Counted from the stretch's first letter, positions 9,766 through 22,097 are shown. The stretch: DNA of 64,000 bases from Enterobacillus tribolii (GCF_003363015.1 NZ_QRAP01000005.1:124001-188000), one strand, 5' to 3'. The notes: a model not told the origin generated them from the letters alone. Made by a program: numbers and translations.

Positions 9766-11481
9766 ATGCCGACCCCGCGTTTACAGCACCAATTCATCCG
9801 CCTGTGGCAAAGCTGCGGCGGACGCCCGGCGGACACCACGCTGTCTCAGCTGGCGGAAGTCCTGAGCTGCTCCCGCCGCCACGTGCGTACCCTGCTGAAC
9901 GCCATGCAGCACGAAGGCTGGCTGAAGTGGGAAGCGGAATCCGGCCGCGGGAAGCGTTCCCGCCTGACGTTTCTCTCTACCGGGCTGGAAGTCCAACAGT
10001 TGCGCGCCGAAGAGCTGATGGAGCAGGATCATATTGAGCAACTGGTGCAGTTGGTCGGCGATCGCGGCGCCGTGCGCCAGATGCTGCTTTCCCAGCTCGG
10101 GCGCAGCTTCCGCCAGGGAAAACATATTCTGCGCGTGCTCTATTACCGGCCGCTGTTCAACCTGCTGCCCGGTACGCCGATGCGCCGTTCGGAAACGCAC
10201 CTGGCCCGGCAAATCTTCAACGGCTTAACCCGGCTAAATGAGGAAAACGGGGAACTGGAGTCCGATCTGGCGCATCACTGGCAGGAAATCACGCCGCTGC
10301 ACTGGCGCTTTTACCTGCGCCCGGCAATTCGTTTCCATCATGGCCGCGAACTGGATATGGAAGACGTTATCGCTTCCCTGACGCGTCTGCGCGAGCAGCC
10401 GCTGTTTTCTCACATAAAGACAGTCACATCCCCCAATTCGCACGTGATCGACATCCACCTGCTCAGCGCCGATCGCTGGCTGCCCTGGTTGCTCGGCAGT
10501 ATTCACGCCATGATCCTGCCGCGCGAATGGCAAAACCTGCCTGACTTTGCCCGCCATCCGATCGGCACCGGGCCGTATCAGGTGGTACGCAACGGGCACA
10601 GCCAACTGAAAATTTGCGCGTTCGACGACTATTTCGGCCTGCGGGCGCTGATCGACGAAGTGAATATCTGGGTGTTGCCCGAGTTGTCGGAAGAGTTGGT
10701 CCACGCCGGCGTGCAGTTGCAGGCGGACGATACCCGCAAAGACGAGCTGGAAAGCCGGCTGGAGGAGGGATGCTATTTTTTGCTGTTCGACCAGCGCTCT
10801 TCTCCCGGCCGCGACCCGGCGGTGCGTAACTGGCTGTGCCAGCTAATCAGCCCCATCGCCCTGCTCAACAAAGCCGGGAAAATCCACCAGCGTTACTGGT
10901 CGCCGGCCTACGGCGTCTTGCCGCGCTGGCACCATAACCGGGTCGTCAGCGATCACCCCAAGCCGGCCGGCCTGGACAGCGTAACCCTGACCTATTACAG
11001 CGAACACTCCGAATTCCACGCCATCTGTGCTGCCCTGCGGCCGTTGCTGGCCGAGTACGGCGTCAGGCTGGTCGAGCAGGAGATTGAGTACGATCGCTGG
11101 CATAACGGCGACTGCGCCAGCGATCTGTGGCTCGGCAGCGCCAATTTTTACCTGCCGCTTGAGTTTTCGCTGTTCGCCTCCCTGTATGAACTGCCGCTGC
11201 TGCACCATTGCCTCGGCGACGAGCTGACGCGCGCCGTAACGTCCTGGCGCGCCAACACACTGTCGCTGGCGGAGTGGAACCTGAAGCTGGTGGTGGAACA
11301 CCGGCTTCACCCGCTGTTCCACCACTGGCTCAAGTTGCTCGGGCAGCACAGCATGCGCGGCGTGAGAATGAATACACTGGGCTGGTTTGACTTCAAATCG
11401 GCCTGGTTCGCGCCGCCGGAGTCCTCCGCGCAGGAAACGCTGATACAAACAACCTATTCCGGCTGCGCGCCGGTGAAGTAG
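9766..11481 (+). CDS. sgrR: Sugar-phosphate stress transcription regulator
   Basis: SgrR activates sgrS when sugar phosphates accumulate. The 571-residue product (E. coli 551) has an N-terminal winged helix-turn-helix (about 5-110; [20 protein letters not shown]) and a long C-terminal solute-binding-like domain (about 160-500; [19 protein letters not shown] and [10 protein letters not shown]) thought to sense a small molecule. The start at 9766 has AGGAG 10 nt upstream and [15 protein letters not shown] aligns with E. coli; an upstream in-frame ATG at 9742 would add 8 residues. It is divergent from sgrS, as in E. coli, and negative autoregulation through the shared region is likely. Confidence 0.95.
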   Translation: MPTPRLQHQFIRLWQSCGGRPADTTLSQLAEVLSCSRRHVRTLLNAMQHEGWLKWEAESGRGKRSRLTFLSTGLEVQQLRAEELMEQDHIEQLVQLVGDRGAVRQMLLSQLGRSFRQGKHILRVLYYRPLFNLLPGTPMRRSETHLARQIFNGLTRLNEENGELESDLAHHWQEITPLHWRFYLRPAIRFHHGRELDMEDVIASLTRLREQPLFSHIKTVTSPNSHVIDIHLLSADRWLPWLLGSIHAMILPREWQNLPDFARHPIGTGPYQVVRNGHSQLKICAFDDYFGLRALIDEVNIWVLPELSEELVHAGVQLQADDTRKDELESRLEEGCYFLLFDQRSSPGRDPAVRNWLCQLISPIALLNKAGKIHQRYWSPAYGVLPRWHHNRVVSDHPKPAGLDSVTLTYYSEHSEFHAICAALRPLLAEYGVRLVEQEIEYDRWHNGDCASDLWLGSANFYLPLEFSLFASLYELPLLHHCLGDELTRAVTSWRANTLSLAEWNLKLVVEHRLHPLFHHWLKLLGQHSMRGVRMNTLGWFDFKSAWFAPPESSAQETLIQTTYSGCAPVK

Positions 11482-11533
11482 ACGCGCGTTTTCTCTTTCC
11501 TCGGCTGCCGCCTCTCTCTACAATAGCGCCCTG

Positions 11534-11621
11534 TTCTCAACGGGGTGCGAAGCCGTCGGTTTTCGCTGAGAGGATACCCGTCGAACCTGAACCGGTTAAT
11601 ACCGGCGGAGGGATTTGAGAG
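11534..11621 (+). promoter_or_regulatory. TPP riboswitch (thi box) of tbpA-thiPQ
   Basis: The leader before tbpA carries the conserved TPP riboswitch elements in order: CTGAGA at about 11566, ACCTGAACC at 11585, GGTTAATACC at 11593 and GCGGAGGGA at 11605, closed by a P1 stem formed by 11534-11540 and 11615-11621. Binding of thiamine pyrophosphate to such elements represses translation or elongation. Here it should shut off thiamine import when TPP is plentiful, as for the homologous sroA leader of E. coli. Confidence 0.95.
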
Positions 11622-11671
11622 CGTTCCACGCTTGCTCAAAGACCTTTGCCGCCCCTGATGAGGAGCGCAAT

Positions 11672-12667
11672 GTGTTGAAACGATTGATCCCCGCCCTGCT
11701 GCTGACCGCCGCCCCGCTGTGGAGCCATGCCGCGGAACGCCCGACGCTGACGGTGTATACCTACGATTCCTTCGCCGCCGACTGGGGCCCCGGCCCGAAA
11801 ATCAAAGCCGCTTTCGAAAAAGAGTGCGGCTGCACCCTGAAGCTGATCGCGCTGGAGGACGGCGTTTCCATTCTCAACCGCCTGCGTATGGAGGGAAAAA
11901 ACAGCCCGGCCGACGTGGTGCTGGGCCTGGACAATAACCTGGCGGCAGCGGCGGAGAAAACCGGCCTGTTCAGCCCTTCCGGCACGGACACCCAGGCGGT
12001 CGCCCTTCCCGGCGGCTGGCACGATAAAACCTTCGTTCCCTATGACTACGGCTATTTCGCCTTCGTCTACAACAAAGACACCCTGAAAACGCCGCCGGCC
12101 AGCCTGAAAGAACTGGTGGAAAGCCCGCAGCCGTGGAAAATCATTTATGAAGATCCGCGCACCAGTACGCCGGGGCAGGGGCTGCTGCTGTGGATGCAGA
12201 AGGTATTCGGCGATGAAACGCCCCAGGCCTGGCAAAAACTGGCGCAGAAAACCGTCACCGTGACCAAGGGATGGAGCGAAGCCTACGGCCTGTTCCTCAA
12301 AGGGGAAGCCGACATGGTGCTCAGCTATACCACCTCGCCGGCCTACCATCTGATTGAAGAGAAAAAGAATAACTACGCCGCCGCCAATTTCAGCGAAGGT
12401 CATTACCTCCAGGTCGAAATTGCCGGGAAACTGGCGGCCGGGAAGCACCCCGAACTGGCGCAGAAATTCCTGCGCTTTATCCTGACGCCCGCATTCCAGG
12501 ACGCCATGCCGACGGGTAACTGGATGTATCCGGTCATCAACACCCCGCTGCCCGCCGGTTTTGAACAAATGACGGTGCCGGCCAAAGCACTCGAGTTCAC
12601 CCCGCAACAGGTGGCGCAGCAGCGCGCCGGTTGGATTCAGGCATGGCAAACCGCCGTCAGCCGCTGA
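11672..12667 (+). CDS. tbpA: Thiamine/TPP periplasmic binding protein
   Basis: This is the solute-binding protein that delivers thiamine, TMP and TPP to the ThiPQ ABC importer. The 331-residue product has a signal peptide (about 1-20, ending near SHA) and then LTVYTYDSFAADWGPGP, NRLRMEGKNSPADVVLGLDNN-like sequence, YEDPRTSTPG and SYTTSPAYH, all close to E. coli TbpA. The start is GTG at 11672 with AGGAG 6 nt upstream; a longer frame would overlap the riboswitch. It is first in a three-gene operon and overlaps thiP by 25 nt. Confidence 0.95.
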   Translation: MLKRLIPALLLTAAPLWSHAAERPTLTVYTYDSFAADWGPGPKIKAAFEKECGCTLKLIALEDGVSILNRLRMEGKNSPADVVLGLDNNLAAAAEKTGLFSPSGTDTQAVALPGGWHDKTFVPYDYGYFAFVYNKDTLKTPPASLKELVESPQPWKIIYEDPRTSTPGQGLLLWMQKVFGDETPQAWQKLAQKTVTVTKGWSEAYGLFLKGEADMVLSYTTSPAYHLIEEKKNNYAAANFSEGHYLQVEIAGKLAAGKHPELAQKFLRFILTPAFQDAMPTGNWMYPVINTPLPAGFEQMTVPAKALEFTPQQVAQQRAGWIQAWQTAVSR

Positions 12668-14256
12668 TTCCGGGCTGGCTGTGGCCGGGGCTGTGCGCGG
12701 CCGCGCTGATGCTTGCCGTCGCCGCCCTGGCGTTCGGCGCAATCTGGAGCCACGCCCCGCGCCCGTCATGGGCGTCGTTGTGGCAGGACGATTACCTGTG
12801 GCATGTGGTGCGCTTTACCTTCTGGCAGGCATTTCTTTCCGCGCTGCTGTCGGTGTTGCCCGCAATCCTGATCGCCCGTGCGCTGTTCCGCCGCCGTTTT
12901 CCCGGACGTGCCCTGCTGTTGCGCTTGTGCGCCATGACGCTGGTGCTGCCGGTACTGGTGGCGGTGTTCGGCATTCTTTCGGTTTACGGGCGTAACGGCT
13001 GGCTGGCACAGCTCGCGCAGGCCGCCGGCGTCGGTTATGCCTTCAGCCCCTACGGCTTGCAGGGCATTCTGCTGGCCCACGTGTTTTTCAACCTGCCGCT
13101 GGCCGTGCGCCTTCTGTTGCAGGCGCTGGAAAGCATTCCGACCGAACAACGTCAGTTAGCCGCGCAGTTGGGAATGAGCGCCGCGCAGCAATTCCGCATC
13201 GTGGAGTGGCCTTACCTGCGCCGCCAGCTTCCCCCGGTCGCCGCGCTGATCTTCATGCTGTGTTTCGCCAGCTTCGCCACCGTGCTGTCGCTGGGCGGCG
13301 GGCCGCAGGCCACCACCATTGAGCTGGCGATTTATCAGGCGCTGAGTTACGACTACGACCTCAGCCGGGCGGCGCTGCTGGCCCTGCTGCAACTGTTTTG
13401 CTGCCTCGGGCTGGTGCTGCTGAGCCAGCGGCTCGGCGGCGCGCTGTCGGTGGGCTATACCCGCGCTTTTGCCTGGCGTAATCCGCAGGACAGCCGGTTC
13501 GCACGCTGCGCCGATGCCCTGCTGATTTTTCTGCTGCTGTCGCTCATTATGCCGCCCCTGCTGGCGGTGATCGCCGACGGCATCAACCAGGCCGCCGGTT
13601 CGGCCCTGATGCAGCCGGTGTTATGGCAGGCCATGTGGACCTCCGTGCGCATCGCGCTCGGCGCCGGCCTGCTGGCGGTCGTTCTGACCATGATGTTGCT
13701 GTGGAGCAGCCGCGAGCTGGATCTGCGCCAGCGCCGCTGGCTGAGCCAGGGAATGACGCTCAGCGGCATGCTGATTCTGGCGATGCCCGGCATCGTGCTC
13801 GCCACCGGCTTTTTCCTGCTGCTCAACGACACCACCGGCCTGCCGCAATCCGCCTATGGTCTGGTCACGCTGACCAACGCCCTGATGGCGATTCCCTACG
13901 CCCTGAAGGTGCTGGAAAACCCGATGCGCGATCTGGCCGAACGTTATAACCCGCTGTGCCTGTCGCTGAATATCCGCGCCGTTAACCGCCTGCGCTGGAT
14001 CGAACTGCGCGCGCTCAAACGACCGCTGGCGCAGGCGCTGGCCTTCGCCTGCGTACTGTCCGTCGGCGATTTCGGCGTGGTAGCGCTGTTCGGCAACGAG
14101 CAGTTCCGTACGCTGCCGTTCTATCTTTATCAGCAACTGGGGGCTTATCGCAGCCATGACGGCGCGGTTACCGCCCTGTTGCTGCTGTTGCTGTGCTTTA
14201 TTCTATTTACCGCGCTTGAGCGCCTGCCCGGCCGCGATAAGGAAGGATCGTCATGA
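12643..14256 (+). CDS. thiP: Thiamine ABC transporter permease
   Basis: The 537-residue inner-membrane protein consists of two fused permease halves, each with about six helices, as in E. coli ThiP (536 residues). Both halves carry the EAA-type loop that contacts the ATPase ([19 protein letters not shown] in the first, [20 protein letters not shown] in the second). The start [12 protein letters not shown] at 12643 aligns with E. coli; an ATG 12 nt upstream is also in frame. It overlaps tbpA by 25 nt and thiQ by 4 nt, so the operon is translationally tight. Confidence 0.95.
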   Translation: MANRRQPLIPGWLWPGLCAAALMLAVAALAFGAIWSHAPRPSWASLWQDDYLWHVVRFTFWQAFLSALLSVLPAILIARALFRRRFPGRALLLRLCAMTLVLPVLVAVFGILSVYGRNGWLAQLAQAAGVGYAFSPYGLQGILLAHVFFNLPLAVRLLLQALESIPTEQRQLAAQLGMSAAQQFRIVEWPYLRRQLPPVAALIFMLCFASFATVLSLGGGPQATTIELAIYQALSYDYDLSRAALLALLQLFCCLGLVLLSQRLGGALSVGYTRAFAWRNPQDSRFARCADALLIFLLLSLIMPPLLAVIADGINQAAGSALMQPVLWQAMWTSVRIALGAGLLAVVLTMMLLWSSRELDLRQRRWLSQGMTLSGMLILAMPGIVLATGFFLLLNDTTGLPQSAYGLVTLTNALMAIPYALKVLENPMRDLAERYNPLCLSLNIRAVNRLRWIELRALKRPLAQALAFACVLSVGDFGVVALFGNEQFRTLPFYLYQQLGAYRSHDGAVTALLLLLLCFILFTALERLPGRDKEGSS

Positions 14257-14948
14257 TCGAACTGGATAACCTGACCTACGTCTACGACCATCAGCCGATG
14301 AACTTCAGCCTGCGCGCCGCGGCAGGGGAACGTATCGCCGTACTCGGCCCCAGCGGAGCGGGAAAGAGCACGCTGATGAGCCTGATCGCCGGTTTTCTGC
14401 CCCCCGACGACGGGCGGATCGTGCTCGACGGCCGGGATCACACCCGTACCGCGCCGGCGCAGCGTCCGGTGTCCATGCTGTTTCAGGAAAATAACCTGTT
14501 CGCTCACCTGACCATCGCCCAGAACATGGGTCTGGGGCTTGATCCCGGACTGCGCCTGAATCGTGAGCAAAAGGAAAAGCTGGCACAGATCGCCAGACAG
14601 GTCGGCATTGAAGATTGCCTGACGCGCCTGCCGGCCCGTCTTTCCGGCGGGCAGCGTCAGCGGGCGGCGCTGGCGCGCTGCCTGGTGCGTCATCAGCCGA
14701 TTTTATTACTGGATGAGCCGTTCTCCGCCCTCGACCCGGCCTTACGCGGCGAGATGCTGCAGTTGCTGGAACGGGTTTGCGGGGAACAGAACCTGACGCT
14801 GCTGATGGTTTCCCACAATCTGGACGATGCCGCCCGCATCGCTCAGCGCGTGCTGCTGGTTTCCGACGGGCGTTTTACCTACGACGGCGACACGGCGGCC
14901 CTGCTGCGCGGAGAAGACGCCGCCGCCTCCGCGCTGCTGGGGCGTTAG
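14253..14948 (+). CDS. thiQ: Thiamine ABC transporter ATP-binding protein
   Basis: The 231-residue ATPase powers the ThiPQ importer. Walker [11 protein letters not shown]-loop LFQENNLF, signature [14 protein letters not shown], Walker [14 protein letters not shown] and the switch histidine in VSHNLDDA are all present in order. It starts in an ATGA overlap with thiP. Its 3' end overlaps the convergent yabI by 4 nt, so the operon ends here without room for a separate terminator. Confidence 0.95.
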   Translation: MIELDNLTYVYDHQPMNFSLRAAAGERIAVLGPSGAGKSTLMSLIAGFLPPDDGRIVLDGRDHTRTAPAQRPVSMLFQENNLFAHLTIAQNMGLGLDPGLRLNREQKEKLAQIARQVGIEDCLTRLPARLSGGQRQRAALARCLVRHQPILLLDEPFSALDPALRGEMLQLLERVCGEQNLTLLMVSHNLDDAARIAQRVLLVSDGRFTYDGDTAALLRGEDAAASALLGR

Positions 14949-15712
14949 ACGCTCACCACGCGCCACAGCAGCCGCAGGTATATCGCCATCAGCGGCTGCG
15001 CATACAGCCAGACCAGCACGGCCAACGCGCCGATCCAAAGCCCAACGGCTCCGACGCGCAGGCGCAGCGGCGTCAGCCAGCGCGCCAAACGGTCGGGCGA
15101 TCGTTTTCCTTCCCGCCACCAGCGCCAGCACAGCCAGCAGGCGCACCACAGCAGCAAGGCGGCCAGCAACAGCCCCCACTTAAACAGCGCGCTGCCGCTG
15201 CCGGACGGAATGTCGATCGCCACGCCGGCCAGAATGCCGGGGAAGAAATAGAGCGGCGGCCAGCACAGGCATCCGATGATGTTGGGCGGCAGAAACTTAC
15301 GCGGCGGCAGGTCCAGCATGCCCGCCACCATCGGCACCAGCGGCCGGGTCGGGCCGATAAAACGCCCGATCAGGATCGTCGCCATGCTGTGGCGATGCAG
15401 GGCATGCTCCGTTTTATCCAGCAACGCGCGGTTTCTTTGCAGGAAGGACCAACGATGCAACGGCGCCTTAAACGCTCGGCCGATAAAATAGGAAATCCAG
15501 TCGCCCAGAAGGCAACCGATAATCCCCGCCACCCAGGCGGAGTAAAAATCCATCTGGCCGCCGCCGATAAAGGCACCCAGCGTCGCCATCATCACCGTGC
15601 CGGGCAAAATCAGCCCGACCAATGCCAGCGATTCCAGAAACGCCACCAGCGCTACCGCGATCAGCGCGTACGCCGCAGATTGCGTAATCAGATGCTCAAG
15701 CCAGGCTTCCAT
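14945..15712 (-). CDS. yabI: DedA-family membrane protein
   Basis: The 255-residue integral membrane protein has the DedA signature features: [18 protein letters not shown], the acidic [10 protein letters not shown] segment, and [17 protein letters not shown]. DedA proteins support envelope homeostasis and phospholipid flipping; the role of YabI itself is unclear. It is convergent with thiQ (4-nt overlap) and divergent from polB, with 185 bp between the two starts. Position and length match E. coli YabI. Confidence 0.92.
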   Translation of the reverse strand: MEAWLEHLITQSAAYALIAVALVAFLESLALVGLILPGTVMMATLGAFIGGGQMDFYSAWVAGIIGCLLGDWISYFIGRAFKAPLHRWSFLQRNRALLDKTEHALHRHSMATILIGRFIGPTRPLVPMVAGMLDLPPRKFLPPNIIGCLCWPPLYFFPGILAGVAIDIPSGSGSALFKWGLLLAALLLWCACWLCWRWWREGKRSPDRLARWLTPLRLRVGAVGLWIGALAVLVWLYAQPLMAIYLRLLWRVVSV

Positions 15713-15829
15713 CGCTATATACCCGTAAAAATCAGAGACCGGCGATTTTCCGGACTAAAACCACCAGAGTCAATGCCCCGCGCCTGTTGCGCGCAAAACC
15801 ACAAATCCGCCAAACCGCATAGACACCTT

Positions 15830-15845
15830 CTGTATAAATATACAT
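15830..15845 (+). promoter_or_regulatory. LexA-box-like operator upstream of polB
   Basis: CTGTATAAATATACAT fits the LexA consensus CTG-N10-CAG except for the last base, and its centre is an AT-rich alternating tract as in strong SOS boxes. It lies 52 bp before the polB start. E. coli polB (dinA) is a known SOS gene, so control by LexA is likely. Confidence 0.75.
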
Positions 15846-15897
15846 ACTAGACGTTATCTCCCGATTCCGGTAACCCATCATCCCGGTACGTCCGACA

Positions 15898-18261
15898 TTG
15901 ACGACACCAACTCAGGGCTTTGTCCTCACCCGCCACTGGCGCGACACGCCGTCAGGCGTCGAAATCGACCTCTGGCTGGCAACCGACGACGGGCCGCAAA
16001 AACTCAGCCTCCCGCCTCAGCAGGCCATCGCTTTTCTGCCCGCGGAGCAGCGGGACACGGCGGAAAAACTGTTGCGCGCCGAGCGACAGGTTCAGTTGCG
16101 CCCGCTGGATATGAAAGACTTCCACCATCGTCCGGTGCTGGGGCTTTACTGCCGCCAGTACCGGCAATTGCAGAACATTGAGAAAACGTTCCGCGAACAC
16201 GGCCTGACGCTGTATGAGGCGGATATCCGCCCGCATGAGCGCTACCTGATGGAGCGTTTTATCTCCGCCCCGGTCTGGTTCACCGGCGAAAAAGACGCGC
16301 AGGGCGTCTGGCGCCGCGCCCAGCTTAAGCCCAATGAGCATTACCGCCCCGCACTGAAGCTGGTGTCCCTGGATATCGAAACCACTATGCACGGCGAGCT
16401 TTACTCCATCGGCCTGGAAGGGTGCGGTCAGCGCCAGGTCTTTATGCTGGGCCCGCCCAACGGCGATGACAGTTGGCTCGACTTCCCGCTCACGTACGTC
16501 AACAGCCGCCCGCAGTTGCTGGAGTGCCTGAATCAATGGATGGCCCGCTACGATCCCGACGTGATCATCGGCTGGAATCTGGTGCAGTTTGACCTGCGCG
16601 TGCTGCAGAAACACGCCGAGCGTTACGGCGTTCCGCTGCGCCTGGGGCGCGGGGGCGGCGAGCTGGAATGGCGGGAGCACGGCTTTAAGCAGGGGCACTT
16701 TTTCGCCGCTGCCGCAGGCAGGCTGATCGTTGACGGCATTGAGGCGCTGAAGTCCGCCTTCTGGAATTTCCCCTCTTTCAGCCTGGAGTATGTCGCCCAA
16801 ACGTTGCTCGGCGAAGGCAAAGCCATCGACGATCCGTACAGCCGCATGTCGGAAATCGACCGGCGCTTCCGGGAAGATAAACCGGCGCTGGCCCACTACA
16901 ACCTGAAAGACTGCGAGCTGGTCACGCGCATTTTCGAGCACACCCACCTGATTTCGTTTCTGCTGGAACGCGCCACCGTCACCGGGCTGGCCGCCGATCG
17001 CAGCGGCGGCTCGGTCGCGGCATTTACCCATCTTTATCTGCCGCGTATGCACCGTGCCGGATTTGTCGCGCCGAACCTGGGCGAGTTGCCCGGCGAAGCC
17101 AGCCCCGGCGGCTTTGTGATGGACTCCAGCCCCGGCCTCTATGATTCGGTACTGGTGCTGGACTACAAAAGCCTGTACCCCTCGATTATCCGCACGTTCC
17201 TCATCGATCCGGTCGGGCTGATCGAGGGCCTGCGCCGGCCGGATGAGGAACACTCCGTTCCCGGCTTTCGCGGCGCCTGGTTCGCCCGTGAGCAGCACTG
17301 TCTGCCGGATATCGTCAGCCATATCTGGCAGGGGCGCGACGCCGCCAAGCGGGACGGCAACAAGCCGCTTTCACAGGCGCTGAAAATCATTATGAACGCG
17401 TTCTACGGCGTGCTGGGCACCAGCGCCTGCCGCTTTTTCGATCCGCGCCTGGCGTCGTCCATCACCATGCGTGGTCATGAAATTATGCGGCGCACCCGCG
17501 AACTGATTGAGTCGCAGGGCTACCCGGTTATATACGGTGACACCGACTCCACCTTCGTTTGGCTGAAACGGGCGCACAGCGAGGAAGAGGCGGAAGCCAT
17601 CGGGCGTGAATTGGTCGCGCACGTCAACCGCTGGTGGCGTGATGAACTGCGTGACAACTTCCGCCTGGACTGCGCGCTGGAGCTGGAGTTTGAATGTCAC
17701 TACCGCCGCTTCCTGATGCCGACCGTGCGCGGCGCCGAACAGGGCAGCAAAAAGCGCTACGCCGGGCTTATCCGCAGCGGCGACGATGAGAAAATGGTGT
17801 TCAAGGGCATGGAAACCGTGCGCTCCGACTGGACGCCGCTGGCCCAGCAGTTTCAGCAGGAACTGTACCAGCGTATCTTTCTCGGCCAGCCCTATCAGGC
17901 GTTCATCCGCGACTACGTCGCGCAGCTCAATCAGGGAAAATTCGACGATCGTCTGATTTACCGCAAGCGCCTGCGGCGCAAACTGAGCGACTACCAGCGC
18001 AACGTGCCGCCCCATGCCAGGGCGGCCAAAATCGCCGACGAGTATAACCGCAGCCTGGGGCGCCCGCTGCAATACCAGAACGGCGGCTGGATAAGCTACA
18101 TCATCACGACCGCCGGGCCGGAACCGCTGGAACGCATGACCGCGCCAATAGACTATGATCATTACCTGACCCGTCAGTTGCAGCCGGTCGCCGACGCCAT
18201 CCTGCCGTTCATGCACGATGACTTCACGACCTTAATCACGGGCCAGTTGGGACTGTTCTGA
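15898..18261 (+). CDS. polB: DNA polymerase II (SOS-inducible, B family)
   Basis: Pol II takes part in replication restart and lesion bypass after DNA damage. The 787-residue product (E. coli 783) has a 3'-5' exonuclease domain with DIETT (159-163), [11 protein letters not shown] and YNLKDCELV, then the polymerase domain with motif [12 protein letters not shown], motif [11 protein letters not shown] and motif [11 protein letters not shown], and ends in GQLGLF as in E. coli. The only start that fits is TTG at 15898, because an in-frame stop lies 24 nt upstream; its ribosome-binding site is poor. A LexA-like box precedes it. Confidence 0.94.
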   Translation: MTTPTQGFVLTRHWRDTPSGVEIDLWLATDDGPQKLSLPPQQAIAFLPAEQRDTAEKLLRAERQVQLRPLDMKDFHHRPVLGLYCRQYRQLQNIEKTFREHGLTLYEADIRPHERYLMERFISAPVWFTGEKDAQGVWRRAQLKPNEHYRPALKLVSLDIETTMHGELYSIGLEGCGQRQVFMLGPPNGDDSWLDFPLTYVNSRPQLLECLNQWMARYDPDVIIGWNLVQFDLRVLQKHAERYGVPLRLGRGGGELEWREHGFKQGHFFAAAAGRLIVDGIEALKSAFWNFPSFSLEYVAQTLLGEGKAIDDPYSRMSEIDRRFREDKPALAHYNLKDCELVTRIFEHTHLISFLLERATVTGLAADRSGGSVAAFTHLYLPRMHRAGFVAPNLGELPGEASPGGFVMDSSPGLYDSVLVLDYKSLYPSIIRTFLIDPVGLIEGLRRPDEEHSVPGFRGAWFAREQHCLPDIVSHIWQGRDAAKRDGNKPLSQALKIIMNAFYGVLGTSACRFFDPRLASSITMRGHEIMRRTRELIESQGYPVIYGDTDSTFVWLKRAHSEEEAEAIGRELVAHVNRWWRDELRDNFRLDCALELEFECHYRRFLMPTVRGAEQGSKKRYAGLIRSGDDEKMVFKGMETVRSDWTPLAQQFQQELYQRIFLGQPYQAFIRDYVAQLNQGKFDDRLIYRKRLRRKLSDYQRNVPPHARAAKIADEYNRSLGRPLQYQNGGWISYIITTAGPEPLERMTAPIDYDHYLTRQLQPVADAILPFMHDDFTTLITGQLGLF

Positions 18262-18474
18262 GCGTGTCTCCGACGCCGCGCAATAAACGGCGGCGCGGCC
18301 AAAATGGGGATGACGAATCCCCCGACATCCTTTACCATAGCGCCCTTTTCAAAGTTTAACGCGTTGTCGCCGTCCGGCGGCAATCTGGCCCCTGACGGGG
18401 CCGCCATCTCTGTCTGTTTTGATGAACAATGCCGCTCAGGCGGCTTCTGCTAACAAAAGCTGGGTCGATATCAT

Positions 18475-21381
18475 ATGCCTTTTACTTTGGGTCAACGCTG
18501 GATCAGTGATACGGAAAGCGAACTGGGACTGGGAACCGTGGTTGCGCTGGATGCGCGTATGGTGACATTGCTCTTTCCTGCGATCGGCGAAAACCGCCTT
18601 TATGCCCGTAACGACTCCCCCATCACCCGCGTGATGTTTAACCCTGGGGATACCGTCACCAGTCATGAGGGCTGGCAACTTAAAGTGGAAGAGGTCATCG
18701 AGGATAATGACCTGCTGACCTACGTCGGTGTCCGTGCCGATACCGGCGAAAGCGGCGTCGCGCTGCGCGAAGTCCTGCTCGACAGTAAGCTGACCTTCAG
18801 CAAGCCCCAGGATCGTCTGTTCGCGGGGCAAATCGACCGTATGGATCGCTTCGCCCTGCGTTTTCGCGCGCGTAAATACCAGAGCGAGCAGTTTCGCCTG
18901 CCCTGGAGCGGGCTGCGCGGCATGCGCGCCAGCCTGATCCCCCATCAGTTGCACATCGCTTATGAAGTCGGGCAGCGCCATGCGCCGCGCGTACTGCTGG
19001 CCGATGAGGTCGGACTGGGAAAAACTATCGAAGCCGGGATGATCATTCACCAGCAGTTGATGGCCGGACGCGCCGAGCGCGTGCTGATCGTCGTGCCGGA
19101 AACCCTGCAGCATCAGTGGCTGGTTGAAATGCTGCGTCGCTTCAACCTGCGCTTCGCGCTGTTCGATGATGAACGCTACGCCGAAGCCCGGTTGGACAGC
19201 GATAACCCGTTCGACACTGAACAGATGGTGATTTGCTCCCTCAGCTTCGTGCGCCGCAATAAACAGCGCCTGGAACAGATGGCGGACGCCGGCTGGGATC
19301 TGCTGGTAGTAGACGAAGCGCATCACCTTGCCTGGAGCGAAGACGCACCGAGCCGCGAATATCAGGCGATTGAACAGCTGGCGCAGCACATTCCGGGTGT
19401 ATTGCTGCTGACGGCGACGCCGGAACAGCTGGGGCAGCAGAGTCATTTTGCCCGCCTGCGTCTGCTCGATCCGAACCGTTTTCACGATTACGCCGAATTT
19501 ATCCGCGAACAACAGCGTTATCGCCCCGTGGCCGACGCCGTGACGCTGCTACTCAACGACGGTCGCCTCACCAATGATGAGCTGAATATGCTGAGCGACA
19601 TGGTCGCCGAGCAGGACATCGAACCATTGCTCAAGGCCGCCAACGCCGGCGGCGCCGACAGCCTGGATGCCCGCAACGAGCTGGTGCGTCTGCTGATGGA
19701 TCGCCATGGCACCAGCCGCGTGCTGTTCCGCAACACCCGCCAGGGCGTGAAAGGTTTTCCGCAGCGCGAGCTGCATCAGATCAAGCTGCCGCTGCCTACG
19801 CAGTACCAGACGGCGATCAAAGTCTCCGGCATTATGAGCGGCAAGAAAAGTCTGGAGGAGCGCGCTCATGACATGCTCTATCCGGAGCAGATCTATCAGG
19901 AATTCGAAGGGGAAAACGCCACCTGGTGGAACTTCGATCCGCGCGTCGAATGGTTGATCAACTTCCTCACCGCACACCGCAATGAAAAGGTGCTGGTGAT
20001 CTGTGCGCAGGCGGCAACGGCGCTGAACCTGGAGCAGATCCTGCGCGAACGGGAAGCGATCCGCGCCGCCGTATTCCATGAAGGGCTGTCGATTCTGGAT
20101 CGCGACCGCGCCGCTGCCTACTTCGCCTCCGAGGAAGACGGCGCGCAGGTCATGCTGTGCTCGGAAATCGGTTCGGAAGGCCGTAACTTCCAGTTTGCCA
20201 GCACGCTGGTCATGTTTGATCTGCCGTTTAACCCTGACCTGCTGGAGCAGCGCATCGGTCGTCTGGATCGTATCGGCCAGAGCCGCGACATCCAGATCAT
20301 GGTGCCTTATCTGGAAAATACCGCGCAGGCCGTGCTGGTGCGCTGGTATCACGAAGGGCTGGACGCCTTCGAACACACCTGCCCCACCGGGCGCACGATT
20401 TATGACAGCGCTTACCAGACGCTGCTTCAGTATTTGGCGACCCCGGCGCAGCAGGATGGTTTTGACGACTTCATTAAGCAATGCCGCGAGCAGCATGAAG
20501 CGCTGAAAGCGCAGCTGGAGCAAGGGCGCGATCGTCTGCTGGAGATGAACTCCAACGGCGGGCAGAGCGCGCAGGAGCTGGCCGAAGCCATCGCCGATCA
20601 GGATGAGGACACCAACCTGATCAGCTTCGCGCTCAATCTGTTCGATATCGTCGGCATCAACCAGGAAGACAGCAGCGACAACCTGATCATCCTGACGCCG
20701 TCGGATCATATGCTGGTGCCGGACTTCCCCGGCCTGCCGGAAGACGGCTGCACCGTGACCTTCGATCGCGAACAGGCGCTGTCGCGCGAAGATGCGCAGT
20801 TCATCAGTTGGGAGCATCCGCTGATCCGCAACGGGCTGGACCTGATGCTGTCCGGCGACACCGGCAGTTGTGCGGTTTCCCTGTTGAAGAACAAAGCGCT
20901 GCCCGTGGGTACGCTGCTGCTGGAAGCCATTTACGTCGTGGAGGCGCAGGCGCCCAAGCACCTGCAACTGACGCGCTTCCTGCCGCCTACGCCGGTGCGT
21001 ATGCTGCTGGACGCCAAAGGCGTGAACCTGGCGGCGCAGGTGGAATTCGAAAGCTTTAACCGCCAGCTCAATGCCGTAAACCGCCACACCTCCAGCAAGC
21101 TGGTAAACGCAGTGCAGCCTAACGTACACGCCATGCTGCAGGCCGGTGAAAGTCTGATCGTCGCGCAGGCAAACAACCTGATCGCCGAAGCCAAACGTGA
21201 AGCCGATGAGAAGCTCAGCGCTGAACTGACCCGGCTGGAATCGCTGAAATCGGTTAACCCCAACATTCGTGACGACGAGCTGGAAGCGCTGGAACATAAC
21301 CGCCGCCAGGTGCTGGAAAATCTGGACCAGGCCGGTTGGCGCCTGGACGCCCTGCGCCTCATCGTGGTGTCACACCAATAA
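18475..21381 (+). CDS. rapA: RNA polymerase-associated ATP-dependent translocase RapA (HepA)
   Basis: RapA is a Swi2/Snf2-type ATPase that binds RNA polymerase and recycles it from stalled post-termination complexes. The product has 968 residues, exactly the E. coli length. Visible features are the N-terminal Tudor-like domains (1-107), Walker [13 protein letters not shown], the DEAH box in [12 protein letters not shown], helicase C motifs such as [13 protein letters not shown], and a long C-terminal coiled region. A 213-bp gap separates it from polB. It ends in a TAATG overlap with rluA. Confidence 0.96.
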   Translation: MPFTLGQRWISDTESELGLGTVVALDARMVTLLFPAIGENRLYARNDSPITRVMFNPGDTVTSHEGWQLKVEEVIEDNDLLTYVGVRADTGESGVALREVLLDSKLTFSKPQDRLFAGQIDRMDRFALRFRARKYQSEQFRLPWSGLRGMRASLIPHQLHIAYEVGQRHAPRVLLADEVGLGKTIEAGMIIHQQLMAGRAERVLIVVPETLQHQWLVEMLRRFNLRFALFDDERYAEARLDSDNPFDTEQMVICSLSFVRRNKQRLEQMADAGWDLLVVDEAHHLAWSEDAPSREYQAIEQLAQHIPGVLLLTATPEQLGQQSHFARLRLLDPNRFHDYAEFIREQQRYRPVADAVTLLLNDGRLTNDELNMLSDMVAEQDIEPLLKAANAGGADSLDARNELVRLLMDRHGTSRVLFRNTRQGVKGFPQRELHQIKLPLPTQYQTAIKVSGIMSGKKSLEERAHDMLYPEQIYQEFEGENATWWNFDPRVEWLINFLTAHRNEKVLVICAQAATALNLEQILREREAIRAAVFHEGLSILDRDRAAAYFASEEDGAQVMLCSEIGSEGRNFQFASTLVMFDLPFNPDLLEQRIGRLDRIGQSRDIQIMVPYLENTAQAVLVRWYHEGLDAFEHTCPTGRTIYDSAYQTLLQYLATPAQQDGFDDFIKQCREQHEALKAQLEQGRDRLLEMNSNGGQSAQELAEAIADQDEDTNLISFALNLFDIVGINQEDSSDNLIILTPSDHMLVPDFPGLPEDGCTVTFDREQALSREDAQFISWEHPLIRNGLDLMLSGDTGSCAVSLLKNKALPVGTLLLEAIYVVEAQAPKHLQLTRFLPPTPVRMLLDAKGVNLAAQVEFESFNRQLNAVNRHTSSKLVNAVQPNVHAMLQAGESLIVAQANNLIAEAKREADEKLSAELTRLESLKSVNPNIRDDELEALEHNRRQVLENLDQAGWRLDALRLIVVSHQ

Positions 21382-22097
21382 TGGCCGCGCCGACGCGCCC
21401 GGAAAACGGCCCCGGCAACACGCCGGGGCCGGCGGCCAGACCGATGCCGCCCTACAACCCGCCGCGCGAGCCGTGGCTGCACGTGTTGTATCAGGATGAG
21501 CACATCATGGTGGTCAACAAGCCCAGCGGCCTGCTTTCCGTTCCGGGGCGGGCCGAAGAGCACAAAGACAGCACCATGACCCGCATTCAGGCGCAGTACC
21601 CGGCAGCAGAGTCGGTGCATCGTCTGGATATGGCCACCAGCGGCGTGATCGCCGTGGCGCTGACCAAAGCCGCGGAGCGCGAACTGAAACGCCAGTTCCG
21701 CGAACGGGAGCCGAAGAAAAGCTATATCGCCCGGGTGTGGGGGCACGTTGAGAAAGATGAGGGGCTGATCGATTTGCCGCTGATCTGCGACTGGCCGAAC
21801 CGGCCGATGCAAAAAGTTTGCTTTGAAACCGGCAAACCGGCGCAGACTGAGTATCAGGTGCTGAGCCGCGATGCGGACGGCACCAGCCGGGTGAAACTCA
21901 CGCCGATTACCGGGCGCTCACACCAGCTCAGGGTTCATATGCTGGCGCTGGGGCACCCCATTTTAGGCGACGGTTTTTACGCCCATCCCGCCGCAAGGGA
22001 GATGGCGCCGAGGTTGCTGCTGCATGCGCAGGAGCTGTGCATCACGCATCCGGCATTCGGTTCGCCGATGCATTTCCGGTGCGAGCCGGATTTCTGA
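21381..22097 (+). CDS. rluA: Dual-specificity 23S rRNA U746 / tRNA U32 pseudouridine synthase
   Basis: RluA converts uridine to pseudouridine in 23S rRNA and several tRNAs. The motifs HRLDMATSGVIAVALT (with the catalytic Asp), REPKKSYIARVWG and ITGRSHQLRVHMLALGHPILGD are clear. The ATG at 21381 overlaps the rapA stop and gives 238 residues. An internal ATG at 21444 (MPPYNPPREPW) matches the E. coli N-terminus better and would give 217; neither has a strong ribosome-binding site, so the start is uncertain. The last 56 bp overlap the convergent LysR gene. Confidence 0.93.
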   Translation: MAAPTRPENGPGNTPGPAARPMPPYNPPREPWLHVLYQDEHIMVVNKPSGLLSVPGRAEEHKDSTMTRIQAQYPAAESVHRLDMATSGVIAVALTKAAERELKRQFREREPKKSYIARVWGHVEKDEGLIDLPLICDWPNRPMQKVCFETGKPAQTEYQVLSRDADGTSRVKLTPITGRSHQLRVHMLALGHPILGDGFYAHPAAREMAPRLLLHAQELCITHPAFGSPMHFRCEPDF

